64,000 nt of DNA from Leclercia adecarboxylata (GTDB taxonomy: Bacteria; Pseudomonadota; Gammaproteobacteria; Enterobacterales; Enterobacteriaceae), in NCBI GenBank assembly GCA_901472455.1, contig LR590464.1:4960001-5024000 (forward strand), given 5' to 3'. The notes beneath the pieces were generated by a model. That model saw only the letters and a program-made list of their open reading frames with translations. It had not been told where the DNA came from and did not search any database. The translations under genes and the position numbers were made by a program. Shown in pieces: positions 9,613 to 18,876 of this stretch (the first letter of the stretch is position 1; each line of letters starts with the position of its first letter).

Positions 9613-10239
9613 TCGCTGGCCCATGTACTGGCAGCAGCAGAAGCGAACAAACCGGGGACAGCAGAGAAATGGCAGGAAGAACAACAGGCGGCGATTAAGG
9701 AGGCCTGTAGTGGTGAAACACCGATATCGTGTGAAACAGCGATAAGCCGCGATGGGAAGTGCTATGGCATGGCCGCTGTTGCCGGGTGCAGCAGCAACGA
9801 CCAGTTTGATAGGTGCTGGGGCAAATGCAGGCGTTGGATTACTGATTAACCATGAAATAAATCCAAATGATGTCATTCTGGGTTACTGGACTGGGGCACT
9901 AACGGCAGGGACCGGATTGTGGGGTACGATGGTCGTAAATGCTGGTAGTGGAGCAACATCAAATTATCTTAAAGGTGATGATCCTCTGAAAGGTGGAGCG
10001 ATCAGCGGAATTGCTTCTGGTCTGGGTTATAATGCTGGAAAATTGATTGAGATGCCGCTTGATAAAGCCTTTAACCCAATGAAACCATAGAAAGACTGGA
10101 TCTGGACTGATATTGGAAAAGGGATATCCAAACCGCTATCTATCAATCAAACGCCGGGTATTGCTGGCAACATAACAGGTACAGTAACAACAGAATATGC
10201 GAATGACGAGCAGGAAAAGCTACGGAGGGTAACAAATGA
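9573..10239 (+). pseudogene. Orphan CdiA-CT module 5: glycine-rich toxin end (frameshifted)
   Basis: After VENN comes a helical part (AHVLAAAEANKPGTAEKWQE, then ACSGETPISCETAIS) with two paired cysteines, as often seen in CdiA entry domains. A glycine-rich hydrophobic block follows (AGANAGVGLLINHEINPND; GGAISGIASGLGYNAGKLI), related to module 4. The frame shifts near 9770 and 10090. The tail (TPGIAGNITGTVTTEYANDE) continues, after one more shift near 10215, to EGNK with TGA 10237-10239. That stop overlaps the ATG of the next gene. Confidence 0.66.
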
Positions 10240-10481
10240 AAAATTGTGTATCAAAATTGCTTTTAGTCTTACTCTACTTACTCATTTCTTTGCCTTTTGG
10301 AATATTTGTTGCTGCTGTGGCTATGCAAGTTTTAATAAAGCTATTTTATTTATTCACTAGCGGGTTAAATTTCGATTTAGGATCAATTGATTTTGCGAAA
10401 ATTTTCAAAGGGAGTGTTGCGGGAGGGGTTATTGGTGCCATAGGTTGCTGGTATATCTACTATCAGCAAAGTAGGAAATAA
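10236..10481 (+). CDS. Two-helix immunity protein D (CdiI-like)
   Basis: Intact 81-residue frame, ATG overlapping the restored module 5 stop and preceded by GGAGGGT at 10224-10230. Helix 1 is LLLVLLYLLISLPFGIFVAA, the loop is SGLNFDLGSIDFAKIF, and helix 2 is VAGGVIGAIGCWYIYY with a basic end. It aligns with immunity B around FDL..I and the following glycine-rich helix. Predicted inner-membrane protein protecting against the module 5 toxin. Confidence 0.66.
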   Translation: MKNCVSKLLLVLLYLLISLPFGIFVAAVAMQVLIKLFYLFTSGLNFDLGSIDFAKIFKGSVAGGVIGAIGCWYIYYQQSRK

Positions 10482-10532
10482 CAGAATTCCGATATCAGAA
10501 TGAGTTATGGTGAAGAATCACCTATTTGTCGA

Positions 10533-10779
10533 GGCGGACAACTGAAGGCACCACGCACGCGGCCATTGAAAACGGCACGGTGGTGGTTCTTGACACCGCA
10601 AACCAGACGCAGGATATCGCCACCCTCTCCCCGCGACACGGAAAATGCCAACGGCAGCATCGACGCCATCTTCGATAAGGAGAAAGAGATGCGCCGGATG
10701 GAGGAGGCGCAGCTTATCGCGGAAATCGGTCGAAAGATTGGGAACTTATGACAGCAATCTGAATAGGATTAAGGACTAA
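10533..10779 (+). pseudogene. Orphan CdiA module 6 with the toxin domain deleted
   Basis: 10533-10729 copies an upstream part of cdiA (2690-2905: TANQTQDI, SRDTENANG, RRMEEAQLIAEIG) that the other orphan modules lack. The homology ends abruptly at GGAAATCGG (10729). Only ~16 codons follow in another frame (ERLGTYDSNLNRIKD, TAA 10777-10779), the likely last residues of a toxin. Pretoxin, VENN and nearly all of the toxin are missing, so this looks like an internal deletion that kept the immunity gene. Confidence 0.66.
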
Positions 10780-10780
10780 T

Positions 10781-11219
10781 ATGTTTGGAATTTTCCCAGA
10801 GGATAAACCAGTGGATGTTGAGGGTGAGCTTGTCTTACCTGCATCAATAGTTATTGATGATTTTTCAGAAATAATCAATATCCCTTTATCTTACTGGAAT
10901 ATAAAATGACTATAAAAAATCATGGTTAAGCTCACTTGAAAGTGGTTTGGCAAGTAAGAAGCATGCTACTTTAGTTGTCTCAATGTATGAACCTGACCAC
11001 ACGAATTTTATATTCACTTGGGTTTTATATTTCCATGGAAATAGAGTTTTCGTGCAAAACGAAATATTATTCCTCGATGAACATCCTGATTTTACAGTGG
11101 ATAAAATCAATGATTTTATGGAACCACGCGTTACTCATAATGAAGATGGTATGAAAATATCTGAATGGTGTACCGATCTAAAAAGTGTTTTGGATTTTAT
11201 CAATAGTCTTAACGATTAA
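10781..11219 (+). CDS. cdiI: CdiI immunity protein resembling that of Enterobacter cloacae (frameshifted once)
   Basis: ATG 10781, one base after the toxin stop, with AAGGA at 10771-10775. Reads MFGIFPEDKPVDVEGELVLP, then SYWNI, one indel near 10905, then SWLSSLESGLASKKHATL, SMYEPDHTNFIFTWVLYF and ISEWCTDLKSVLDFI to a TAA at 11217-11219; ~145 residues when restored. From memory this matches the CdiI of E. cloacae ATCC 13047, which neutralises a 16S rRNA nuclease toxin of the colicin E3 fold. With its toxin deleted it could still protect the cell from kin or competitors using that toxin. Confidence 0.72.
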
Positions 11220-11555
11220 AAATCATCTGGCCGCCTCGCCGGGATTCGCCTTGAATCACTACTTCCGGCACATTTTCACCGGTTAATCTCCCGCGTCACA
11301 CACCGCCCCAGGAACTTCCCCAACCCCTTATGCACTTCCAATTTATTTATACAGGTGATACTTAGACTTTCCAGACCATTTCACAGCCAATAAATATTCA
11401 CCGCCCCCTCTCCATACTCAGCAAATAAAAAAATACATTCATAACGAAGCTATAAATATCTTCCTAAAAATAGATCGTCAGGGCTGAACCCTCTATTTTT
11501 ACTTCTGCTATCCCTTTAAAATCCCCTCGTCCAAAAACACAAAGGGAATATATAA
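11220..11555. other. Intergenic region, boundary of the cdi array
   Basis: No coding frame, tRNA or clear terminator seen. The first ~120 bases are C-rich and may be decayed coding DNA. The 3' part is AT-rich and should contain the promoter of the outer-membrane protein gene, whose AAAGGGA (11541-11547) serves as ribosome binding site. Confidence 0.5.
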
Positions 11556-12116
11556 ATGAATAAGATATCTTTGGCGATCCTGCTGGCATTCACCATGACA
11601 AGTGGGGCAACCTTCGCTAACGAACAAACGTTATCTCTTGGCTATGCCCACGCCGATGTGCAAAACTTTAACAGTCTGAGCGGCGTTAACCTGCAATATC
11701 GCTACGAATTGAACTCACCGTTAAGCATCATTGGCTCTTTCACCTACATGCAGGGCGATGGATCCGCTCAATATTATGTGGCTAATGACTTCGTAAAAAA
11801 CGATGTTGATGTGAAATATTATTCCGTACTGGCTGGTCCGTCATACCGTATTAACGATTATATTTCCCTGTATGCCCTGGGCGGTATCGCTTATGTCAAA
11901 GCAACGGGAACGACAAAGTGGATTAACGCTACGCTGGACTATACCGGTCATGACAGTCTTTCTGAAAAATCGACCTCTTTTGCCTATGGCGCAGGTCTGA
12001 TGATTAATCCAGTCGAAAATGTCTCGATGACGCTCGGCTATGAAGGAACAGAAGCCGACCTGAATGGTAATTACGCCATCAATGGGTTTGTTTTGGGTAT
12101 TGGCTACCGCTTCTGA
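11556..12116 (+). CDS. Ail/Lom/OmpX-family outer-membrane beta-barrel protein
   Basis: 186 residues with a clear signal peptide (KISLAILLAFTMTSGATFA, cut before NEQT) and alternating amphipathic strands. Family hallmarks are LSLGYAHADV at the first strand, LSGVNLQYRYEL, ISLYALGGIAYVKA, FAYGAGLMINPVENVSMTLG and a C-terminal GIGYRF ending in the aromatic residue needed for outer-membrane insertion. Eight strands are expected. Relatives mediate adhesion, serum resistance or stress-related envelope roles; which applies cannot be told. It stands alone between the cdi array and fabY, with its own terminator. Confidence 0.85.
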   Translation: MNKISLAILLAFTMTSGATFANEQTLSLGYAHADVQNFNSLSGVNLQYRYELNSPLSIIGSFTYMQGDGSAQYYVANDFVKNDVDVKYYSVLAGPSYRINDYISLYALGGIAYVKATGTTKWINATLDYTGHDSLSEKSTSFAYGAGLMINPVENVSMTLGYEGTEADLNGNYAINGFVLGIGYRF

Positions 12117-12124
12117 TATAACGT

Positions 12125-12155
12125 GAGAGTTATCTCCTGAAAAGATAACTCTCTT
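12125..12155 (+). terminator. Rho-independent terminator of the Ail/Lom gene
   Basis: GAGAGTTATC (12125-12134) pairs perfectly with GATAACTCTC (12144-12153) around a 9-base loop, then TTT. The downstream T-run is short; the hairpin may also act on fabY transcripts from the other strand. Confidence 0.75.
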
Positions 12156-12164
12156 TGAATATCA

Positions 12165-13156
12165 CTACTCCTCTTCATTCCCCCCCTTCCTCATACGCGC
12201 CATAGGGTTTCGCAGGCAGAACAATATAGGTGCCTTCAAAGACCGCGCCCGGCGTTTCATCGCCGAACAGTTCAACCTGCATTTGTACGCGCGCCTTGCG
12301 GCCACGTGCCAGACGGTCGAGATCGCCGCCCAGTGCGCCGAGGTCAGCTACCGCGCTTGGCTTACCGCTGATCGGGGCGCTGTAACGAATATGGGCATCG
12401 GCAAGAATAATCGTGCCGCCAAGATGGCGCTCGCGCAGCATCAGCCAGATAAGCCCCCAGCCGGTGAGCGTGGCCAGAGAAAACAGGCTGCCGGCAAACA
12501 GCGTATGGTGCGGGTTCTGATTGCCGATCTCCGGCATGGTGGTGATAAATTTTTGCCCGGTGTACTGCTGAATGCGCACCCCCATCTTTTCGCTCAGCGG
12601 GATGTGCTGATACCAGGCCTGCTGCAGCTGACCGCACCAGTCGGCACGATGCAAAATATCATCCAGCGAAGCGATGGGTTTTGATCATCAAAAAGTGGCG
12701 AATCGGGGTGGTTTGCGGCGTGGTGATTTCGCCCTGGTTTATAAAACCCAGCTTGGCAAAGAACTCGACCGCATCTTCACGCGCGCTACAGGTGACGCGC
12801 TTCACGCCCTCCTGACGGGCAACAGACTCCAGCGTCATCGCCATCAGCGTACCGAGACCTTTATCCTGTACGCTGGGGTGCACCGCCATAAAGCGAATGG
12901 AGGCTTCATTATCAGCATTGATATACAGCCGCCCGACGGCGACAAGGTTGCCCTCTTCATCCATGACCATCTGGTGATGCGCCATGGCATCCCAGGCGTC
13001 GCGCTCCGACCCTTTCGGCTGATGCAATGGCTTACGCAGCATCTCCCAGCGGAACTGATAATAAAGCGCCAACTCTTCTTCCGTTTGCGGTACTCGAAGG
13101 TGATACATAGCTGTAGTCTCTCTTGTTACCCGCGGCCATGCCGTCAGCTCACTCAT
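12165..13156 (-). CDS. fabY: Acetyltransferase/thioesterase FabY, initiation of fatty-acid synthesis
   Basis: Formerly yiiD. N-terminal GNAT acetyltransferase half ([20 protein letters not shown] acetyl-CoA loop region, [16 protein letters not shown]) and C-terminal hotdog-like half ([20 protein letters not shown]). Frames 13156-12659 and ~12675-12175 join through an indel near 12670. A run of seven G near 12180 hides the usual acidic end, so the true stop is probably at 12165-12167. Start chosen because [13 protein letters not shown] matches the family; it overlaps the dtd stop. In other enterics the protein provides acetoacetyl-type primers when FabH is absent. Confidence 0.85.
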
Positions 13157-13590
13157 ACCTGGAGCCAGAACGTGACGGGGCCATCATTTACCAGCGAGAC
13201 CTGCATATCTGCAGCGAAACGTCCGGTCTGTGTATGCATCTCTTGCTGACGGCAACGGTCAACAAAGTATTCATATAACGCTTCTGCCCGATCCGGCGCC
13301 GCCCCTTTAGAGAAGCCCGGGCGCATGCCGCGCTCGGTATCGGCTGCCAGCGTAAACTGCGATACGACCAGCACGCTGCCACCCGCCTGCTGAACGTTGA
13401 GGTTCATTTTGCCTTCTGCATCGCTGAAGATGCGATAACCCAACACGCGCTCGCATAAGCGGTTGGCTTTCTGCTCGTCGTCATCCCTTTCGACACCTAA
13501 CAAGACTAAAAGTCCCGGGCCAATTTCACCCGTCACCTCTCCCTCCACGGTGACGCTGGCACGGGTTACGCGCTGGATTAATGCAATCAT
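13153..13590 (-). CDS. dtd: D-aminoacyl-tRNA deacylase
   Basis: Complete 145-residue protein, the family's standard length. It starts [17 protein letters not shown] and contains [19 protein letters not shown], with the SQFTL motif of the active site, and the GPVTFWLQV end with the cis-GP motif that enforces rejection of L-aminoacyl-tRNA. It recycles tRNA mischarged with D-amino acids. Overlaps yihY upstream and fabY downstream by a few bases, so the four genes yihX-yihY-dtd-fabY form one operon. Confidence 0.95.
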   Translation of the reverse strand: MIALIQRVTRASVTVEGEVTGEIGPGLLVLLGVERDDDEQKANRLCERVLGYRIFSDAEGKMNLNVQQAGGSVLVVSQFTLAADTERGMRPGFSKGAAPDRAEALYEYFVDRCRQQEMHTQTGRFAADMQVSLVNDGPVTFWLQV

Positions 13591-14468
13591 GGTTGGTCTG
13601 CTTCTCGTCGTTTTTCGGCTTCGGCCGCTTTTTTTAGCTCGCGATATACCCCGAGAGTGACAGTAATTTCAGCGCCAAGCAAGACGATGCACCACGTCCA
13701 GTAAACCCAGAGGAACAAAATGGGGATCACCGCCAGTACGCCATAAATCAGCTGATAGGAGGGGAACATGGTGATGTAGAGCGCAAAGCCTTTCTTGCCC
13801 AGCTCGAAAAGCAGAGCGGCCACCAGCGCGCCCAGCATCGCATCGCGGTTAGGCACCCGCATGGTAGGCACAATGCTGTAGAGCAACCAGAAAGCGAGCC
13901 AGGACAAGAGCAACGGGAAGATGCGCAGCACGTCGTCAATCACGCTGTCGAGTTCGCTGGCCCAGCGTAACGAGAGCAGATATGAGCTGATCGCCAGACT
14001 GGCACCGGCCAGCAACGGCCCCAGCGTCAGGATCATCCAGTAGACTGCAAACGAGTAAACCTTAGGACGCGCCCGGGTGCTGCGCCAGATGGTATTGAGC
14101 GCGCTATCGATGGCATACATCAGCAGCAGCGCGGTGACAATAAGTCCGCACGCCCCTACCGCCGTCATCTTGCTGGAGTTCGCGACAAACTGCTCAATGT
14201 AATTCTGAATGACATCCCCGGTGGCAGGCATGAAGTTCGCAAAAACAAAATGGCGGAGCTGCAGGCTGACATCCGAAAACATCGGAAAAGCGGCAAAAAG
14301 GGCAAAAATAACGGCCACCAGCGGCACCAGAGACAACAACGACACGTAGGCAAGGTTGCCTGCCAGCGTGGTCATGTTGTCCTCATCGATGCGATGCCAG
14401 AGGAGTTTTAGCCACGCACGAAACGGTCGGGTGTGGTGGCTGGCTTTTTGATGAACGATTTTTAGCAT
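13587..14468 (-). CDS. yihY: YihY/BrkB-family inner-membrane protein
   Basis: 293 residues with about six hydrophobic segments ([58 protein letters not shown] and others). The family signature [15 protein letters not shown] near the N-terminus is intact. Once called RNase BN, an assignment since withdrawn; function unknown. Overlaps yihX by 7 bases and dtd by 4. Confidence 0.92.
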   Translation of the reverse strand: MLKIVHQKASHHTRPFRAWLKLLWHRIDEDNMTTLAGNLAYVSLLSLVPLVAVIFALFAAFPMFSDVSLQLRHFVFANFMPATGDVIQNYIEQFVANSSKMTAVGACGLIVTALLLMYAIDSALNTIWRSTRARPKVYSFAVYWMILTLGPLLAGASLAISSYLLSLRWASELDSVIDDVLRIFPLLLSWLAFWLLYSIVPTMRVPNRDAMLGALVAALLFELGKKGFALYITMFPSYQLIYGVLAVIPILFLWVYWTWCIVLLGAEITVTLGVYRELKKAAEAEKRREADQP

Positions 14469-15061
14469 AACTGCTTCGCAAAATAGTCAGGTATTGTCTG
14501 TTTTCCGGTCACCAGAATTGACGTGATACCCAACTGGTTAGCTCCCTCTATATTATCGACGTTATCGTCAAAAAAGATGGCGTCGGCGGCAGAGAATCCT
14601 TCGGCCTGCAAAACGGCCTGGTAGATCCGCGCTTCCGGTTTGCGCATCCCCATCTCCTGGGACAGATAGATTTTGTCTGCCGCCGCTTTCACTTCGGGAT
14701 ATTCATCCGGCCAGAAAGTGGTATGCAGACGGTTGGTATTGGACAGCACCACTACCCGATGCCCTTGCTCACGCAGCTTGTGCATGATGGCAATCACCTC
14801 GGGACGAATACCGACAAAGATCGCCTGCCAGCCGTGGGAAAACTGTTCGTAACTGAGGGCAAGTTCCATCTCCTGGCAGAGCTTTTCGGCAAATTCTTCA
14901 TCCGAAATCTCACCGCGCTCATGCTGATGGAAGGTATCGCCCATCGTAAAACTCTGCTTAAGCGTTGCCAGCGGAACGCGGCTGAAATCACTCCATGACC
15001 CCAGCACACGATTAAAGTCGATATCGACGATTACGTTTCCTAAATCAAAGATATAGAGCAT
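14462..15061 (-). CDS. yihX: HAD-superfamily sugar phosphatase (alpha-D-glucose-1-phosphate phosphatase)
   Basis: 199 residues, full length. HAD motifs: [10 protein letters not shown] with the nucleophile Asp, VVVLSNTNR (motif II), MRKPEARIY lysine (motif III) and [12 protein letters not shown] (motif IV acids). The E. coli homologue releases glucose from glucose-1-phosphate. First gene of the yihX-yihY-dtd-fabY operon. It converges on csqR on the same strand, with 143 bases between them. Confidence 0.94.
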   Translation of the reverse strand: MLYIFDLGNVIVDIDFNRVLGSWSDFSRVPLATLKQSFTMGDTFHQHERGEISDEEFAEKLCQEMELALSYEQFSHGWQAIFVGIRPEVIAIMHKLREQGHRVVVLSNTNRLHTTFWPDEYPEVKAAADKIYLSQEMGMRKPEARIYQAVLQAEGFSAADAIFFDDNVDNIEGANQLGITSILVTGKQTIPDYFAKQLC

Positions 15062-15183
15062 CTGCTTCTCCTTTTCGCCGTGAAAATTAACTTTAGCGGG
15101 AAAGAAGATGTTTGGCTATGCGCCAGCGCCAGCTTACAGAAAGGAAGGAACGGCCCGCAGGGTACCTGCCAGGCCGTGAGAGC

Positions 15184-15202
15184 AAAAAACCGCGAAGCGG
15201 TC
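15184..15202 (-). terminator. Terminator downstream of csqR
   Basis: On the minus strand ACCGC-TTCG-CGGT is followed by six T, directly behind the csqR stop at 15205. A compact UUCG tetraloop hairpin, typical of a strong intrinsic terminator. Confidence 0.8.
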
Positions 15203-15204
15203 TG

Positions 15205-15993
15205 TTATTCGTCGCCCGGATTGACTTCAACCACCTCAACCTTGCCGGATTTCAGATGGCCTTGCAGGGCAGAGCCGGGGAGTTTATCGGTGAAGAGCGC
15301 CGTAGCCTGCGCCACGTTACCGACTTCGATCGCGGCGGAAGCGTGGTATTTCGTATGATCGGCCGCCAGTAAAATGTGCCGGGAGTGCGCCATCATGGTC
15401 TTCGCCACGCTGGCTTCGTTAACATCAAATTCCATCAGCGCACCGTCGGATTCAATCGCCCCGACGCTGGTCACCAGGTAATCAGCACGGAAACCCGACA
15501 CAAACGCCGTGGCCGCCGGCCCGATGATGCCGCCGTTGTGCGGACGCAGCGTACCGCCGGGGACCATCACCTCAAAGCGCGGGTTTTTGTAGAGAATATG
15601 CGCCACCCGCAGGCTGTTGGTGATAATACGCAGATGATTATGGTTAAGCAGGGCACGGGCCACATGCTCCACGGTCGTACCAATGGTGATAAACAGGGTT
15701 GAGCCATCGGGAATATAGTCCGCAATGGCCTCGGCTATCGCTCGCTTCTCTTCGGTCAGAGAGACTTCGCGCTGCTCAAAAGCCGTGTTGACCACGCTGG
15801 ATGCCCTACCCGCACCACCATGATGACGTGTTATCAGCCCCTGGTCGCTCAGTTTGCGGATATCCCGGCGCACCGTTTGCGTGGAGACATCCAGCAGGTT
15901 CGCCAGTTCATCAATGTTCATATAACCACGATCGGCAATTAGTGTTAGCAGCTGATCGTGGCGCGGGTTGCCGGTCTGTTCGGTAAGGCTCAT
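15205..15993 (-). CDS. csqR: DeoR-family repressor of sulfoquinovose catabolism
   Basis: Also yihW. 262 residues from MSLTEQTGNPRHD. The frame extends upstream to 16089, but the shorter start matches the family length. Helix-turn-helix: NIDELANLLDVSTQTVRRDI, then LSDQGLITRHHGGAG. The C-terminal DeoR sensor domain has ITIGTTVEHVARALL and ADYLVTSVGAIESDG. In E. coli CsqR represses the yih genes and is released by sulfoquinovose or its derivatives. It lies behind yihV on the same strand (34-base gap), so the two are probably co-transcribed. Candidate operators lie in the yihV/yihU gap. Confidence 0.92.
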   Translation of the reverse strand: MSLTEQTGNPRHDQLLTLIADRGYMNIDELANLLDVSTQTVRRDIRKLSDQGLITRHHGGAGRASSVVNTAFEQREVSLTEEKRAIAEAIADYIPDGSTLFITIGTTVEHVARALLNHNHLRIITNSLRVAHILYKNPRFEVMVPGGTLRPHNGGIIGPAATAFVSGFRADYLVTSVGAIESDGALMEFDVNEASVAKTMMAHSRHILLAADHTKYHASAAIEVGNVAQATALFTDKLPGSALQGHLKSGKVEVVEVNPGDE

Positions 15994-16027
15994 GGGCTGT
16001 CCTCTGAAAACCATCACGCCCCGCATT

Positions 16028-16924
16028 TTATACAAAAAGTGACAAAAAAGAGCGGGTTTGATCACAGTCAGGTATACCTGCGCGCCCACCCGGTTTGGTG
16101 CATTTCAATGCCGCGACGGCACTGGCAAAACGAACTGCCTCTGATGACGGCATCTGTTGCGCCAGACTGAGCGCCAGCGCGCCATGAAAAACATCCCCCG
16201 CACCTGTCGTATCAACCACTTCAACGGCATACCCCGGCTGATGGCAAAGTTCGCCCTTCTCCAGCCAGTAACACCCCTCACAGCCCTGCGTGACATACAC
16301 GTGTCCATTTGTGAGCGTTTGTGCTTTTTTTAAGGCATCGAGTGGATTATCTATGCGCGTTAAACGTTTCAGACCCGGCGCGGAAAAGGCCGCATGGTCG
16401 CTCAGCGCAACGAGTTCAGCGATATCCTGCGGAGTGACATCCGCATCAAGCACCGTAGGCACGCCCTGCTGACGGGCAAGGGTAAAGGCTTGCTTTGCGC
16501 CCTCATGCCAGCGTACATCGGCCAAGACACTGTCCCACTGCGAAAAATCGATCTCCTTTAGCCAGTCTGCTGTCATGGGAAGATCGGCGCTGGGATAGTT
16601 AGCAATAACACGCTCACCGCTCGCATCCACCAGCACGGCCGACTGTGACGAGCGGGCACCTTTAACAACGCGGGTGTACCGCGTATTTACCCCCAGGGAC
16701 TCCAGCTCCGCGAGCAATCTTCTGCCGGTGTCGTCATCCCCCACCCGGCCAATAAAATCCACTTCTGCCCCCAGTTTTGCCGCCGCCACCGCCGCAGTTG
16801 CCGCCGGGCCACCACCCACTTCCGTATAGTCTTTTGCGACATATTTCCCACCTTCTTTCGGTAAATCATCGAGATACCAGATGCGATCCAGCACGGTAAT
16901 GCCAACACAAACAATGCGAGTCAT
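16028..16924 (-). CDS. yihV: 6-deoxy-6-sulfofructose kinase
   Basis: PfkB/ribokinase-family kinase, 298 residues. VGGGPAATAAVAAAKLGAEV near the N-terminus binds sugar, and DTTGAGDVFHGALA holds the catalytic Asp and anion hole. It ends with the conserved CDQTRSFLSLFV. Phosphorylates sulfofructose to sulfofructose-1-phosphate, the substrate of YihT. Transcribed divergently from yihU. Confidence 0.93.
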   Translation of the reverse strand: MTRIVCVGITVLDRIWYLDDLPKEGGKYVAKDYTEVGGGPAATAAVAAAKLGAEVDFIGRVGDDDTGRRLLAELESLGVNTRYTRVVKGARSSQSAVLVDASGERVIANYPSADLPMTADWLKEIDFSQWDSVLADVRWHEGAKQAFTLARQQGVPTVLDADVTPQDIAELVALSDHAAFSAPGLKRLTRIDNPLDALKKAQTLTNGHVYVTQGCEGCYWLEKGELCHQPGYAVEVVDTTGAGDVFHGALALSLAQQMPSSEAVRFASAVAALKCTKPGGRAGIPDCDQTRSFLSLFV

Positions 16925-16989
16925 GGTGATTCCTTCTGCGTTTCTGATGCTCTCATTTTAATTTCACAAAATGTTTAAAAAGTGACCCG

Positions 16990-17058
16990 TGTCAATTTTT
17001 GACTATAAATTACAAATACGATCAAAAAACAGACAACATAAACGCTCAATAATTGACA
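16990..17058. promoter_or_regulatory. Candidate CsqR operators between yihV and yihU
   Basis: TGTCAATTTTTGA at 16990-17002 and its inverted counterpart TCAATAATTGACA at 17046-17058 (reverse complement TGTCAATTATTGA) differ at one base. They sit 56 bases apart in the 154-base gap between the divergent units. Placement over both promoters fits a repressor acting on both sides. CsqR as the binder is inference from neighbourhood. Confidence 0.6.
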
Positions 17059-17078
17059 CGATGTGACAGGAGAGAAGC

Positions 17079-17976
17079 ATGTCAGCCAATTGCCTTTATC
17101 GGTTTAGGACAGATGGGCGCGCCCATGGCGAAGAATCTTTTACAGCAGGGCCACCAGCTTCGCGTCTTTGATGTAAACCCCCAGGCGATTCAGGCTCTGG
17201 TAGAGAGCGGCGCACAAGCAGCGGCAACCCCTGCACAGGCGGCAACCGATGCCGAGTTTGTCATCACCATGCTGCCAAACGGCGACCTGGTGCGCACAGT
17301 TTTGTTTGGTGAGCACGGCGTTTGCGACGGGCTGTCCCGCGACGCGCTGGTGATTGATATGTCCACCATTCATCCGCTGCAGACCGACGCGCTGATTCGC
17401 GACATGGCTAAACAGGGTTTCAGCCTGATGGATGTGCCTGTCGGGCGCACGTCGGATCATGCTATCGCCGGAACGTTGCTCCTGCTGGCGGGCGGCACGG
17501 CCGAACAGGTTGAACGCGCCACGCCGGTGTTGATGGCGATGGGCAATGAACTGATTAACGCAGGCGGGCCTGGGATGGGCATCCGCGTGAAGCTTATCAA
17601 TAACTACATGAGCATCGCCCTGAACGCGCTTTCCGCTGAGGCGGCGGTGCTGTGCGAAGCGCTCGGCCTCTCCTTTGATGTGGCCCTGAAAGTCATGAGC
17701 GGCACCCCTGCGGGTAAAGGGCACTTCACCACCTCCTGGCCAAACAAGGTGCTGAAAGGGGATCTTTCACCCGCCTTTATGATCGACCTTGCACATAAAG
17801 ATCTGGGGATCGCCCTGGACGTAGCCAACCAACTGCACGTCCCGATGCCGCTGGGCGCCGCCTCCCGCGAAGTCTACAACCAGGCACGCGCCGCCGGACG
17901 CGGACGTGAAGACTGGACGGCCATTCTTGAACAGGTTCGCGCATCCGCCGGACTGAATAATCACACTGATAAGTAA
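17079..17976 (+). CDS. yihU: Sulfolactaldehyde reductase
   Basis: Beta-hydroxyacid dehydrogenase family: Rossmann loop [20 protein letters not shown], substrate loop [19 protein letters not shown], catalytic lysine in [17 protein letters not shown]. Reduces 3-sulfolactaldehyde to 2,3-dihydroxypropane-1-sulfonate (DHPS) with NADH. ATG 17079, behind AGGAGAG (17068-17074), gives MSAN; one extra A near 17090 puts the body in another frame. Removing it gives MSAIAFIGLG, the expected start. First gene of the catabolic unit. Confidence 0.92.
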
Positions 17977-17986
17977 GGACTGAGGA

Positions 17987-18862
17987 ATGACGATGTACAC
18001 CCTGAAAGATATCACCCGACCTTCCGGCGGTTTTGCCATGCTGGCCGTGGATCAGCGCGAAGCGATGCGCCTGATGTTTGCCGCAGCGGGTGCACCTGTG
18101 CCGGTCACCGATCAGCATCTGACTGACTTTAAGGTCAATGCGGCGAAAATTCTGTCGCCGTACGCCTCCGCTATTCTTGTCGACCAGCAGTTCTGCTATC
18201 GCCAGATCGTGGAACAACAGGCGGTTGCCAACAGCTGCGCGATGATAGTGGCGGCTGACGAGTTTATTCCGGGGAATGGCATTCCGGTCGACAGCGTGGT
18301 GATTGATAAAAATATTGATGCGCAGGCGGTCAGGCGCGATGGCGGCAAGGCGCTGAAACTGCTGGTGCTGTGGCGTAGCGACGAAGATCCGCAGCAACGT
18401 CTGGAGATGGTGTCGGCGTTTAATAAGCTGTGCCATGACAACGGGCTACTTAGCATTATTGAGCCGGTGGTTCGTCCGCCGCGTCGCAGCGCTGTGTTTA
18501 ACCGCGAACAGGCCATTATCGATGCGGCAAAAGAGCTGGGCGACAGCGGCGCCGATCTCTACAAAGTCGAGATGCCGTTATTCGGTAAAGGCACGCAGCA
18601 GGAACTGTTGGCCGCCTCGCAGAAACTGAATGAACAGATCAACATGCCGTGGGTGATCCTCTCTTCCGGCGTGGACGACAAGCTCTTCCCCCGCGCGGTG
18701 CAGGTTGCCATGCAGGCGGGGGCATCAGGCTTTTTAGCCGGTCGCGCCGTGTGGTCGTCCGTGGTGGGGCTGCCGGATACTGAAATGATGCTGCGTGACG
18801 TCTCTGTACCGAAACTGCAGCGTCTGGGCGAAATCGTCGACGAAATGATGGCTCGCCGTTAA
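17987..18862 (+). CDS. yihT: 6-deoxy-6-sulfofructose-1-phosphate aldolase
   Basis: Class I (LacD-like) aldolase, 291 residues. The Schiff-base lysine lies in [24 protein letters not shown] and [17 protein letters not shown] are conserved blocks. Splits SFP into DHAP, which enters glycolysis, and sulfolactaldehyde, which YihU reduces. ATG 17993 (MYTLKDI) is an alternative start with better spacing to GAGGA at 17982-17986. Ten bases behind yihU. Confidence 0.94.
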   Translation: MTMYTLKDITRPSGGFAMLAVDQREAMRLMFAAAGAPVPVTDQHLTDFKVNAAKILSPYASAILVDQQFCYRQIVEQQAVANSCAMIVAADEFIPGNGIPVDSVVIDKNIDAQAVRRDGGKALKLLVLWRSDEDPQQRLEMVSAFNKLCHDNGLLSIIEPVVRPPRRSAVFNREQAIIDAAKELGDSGADLYKVEMPLFGKGTQQELLAASQKLNEQINMPWVILSSGVDDKLFPRAVQVAMQAGASGFLAGRAVWSSVVGLPDTEMMLRDVSVPKLQRLGEIVDEMMARR

Positions 18863-18876
18863 GAAAGGATACGAAC

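Noticed and set aside
11220-11340. C-rich stretch considered as a terminator or decayed gene
   Set aside because: No clear hairpin with T-run and no frame with recognisable motifs.
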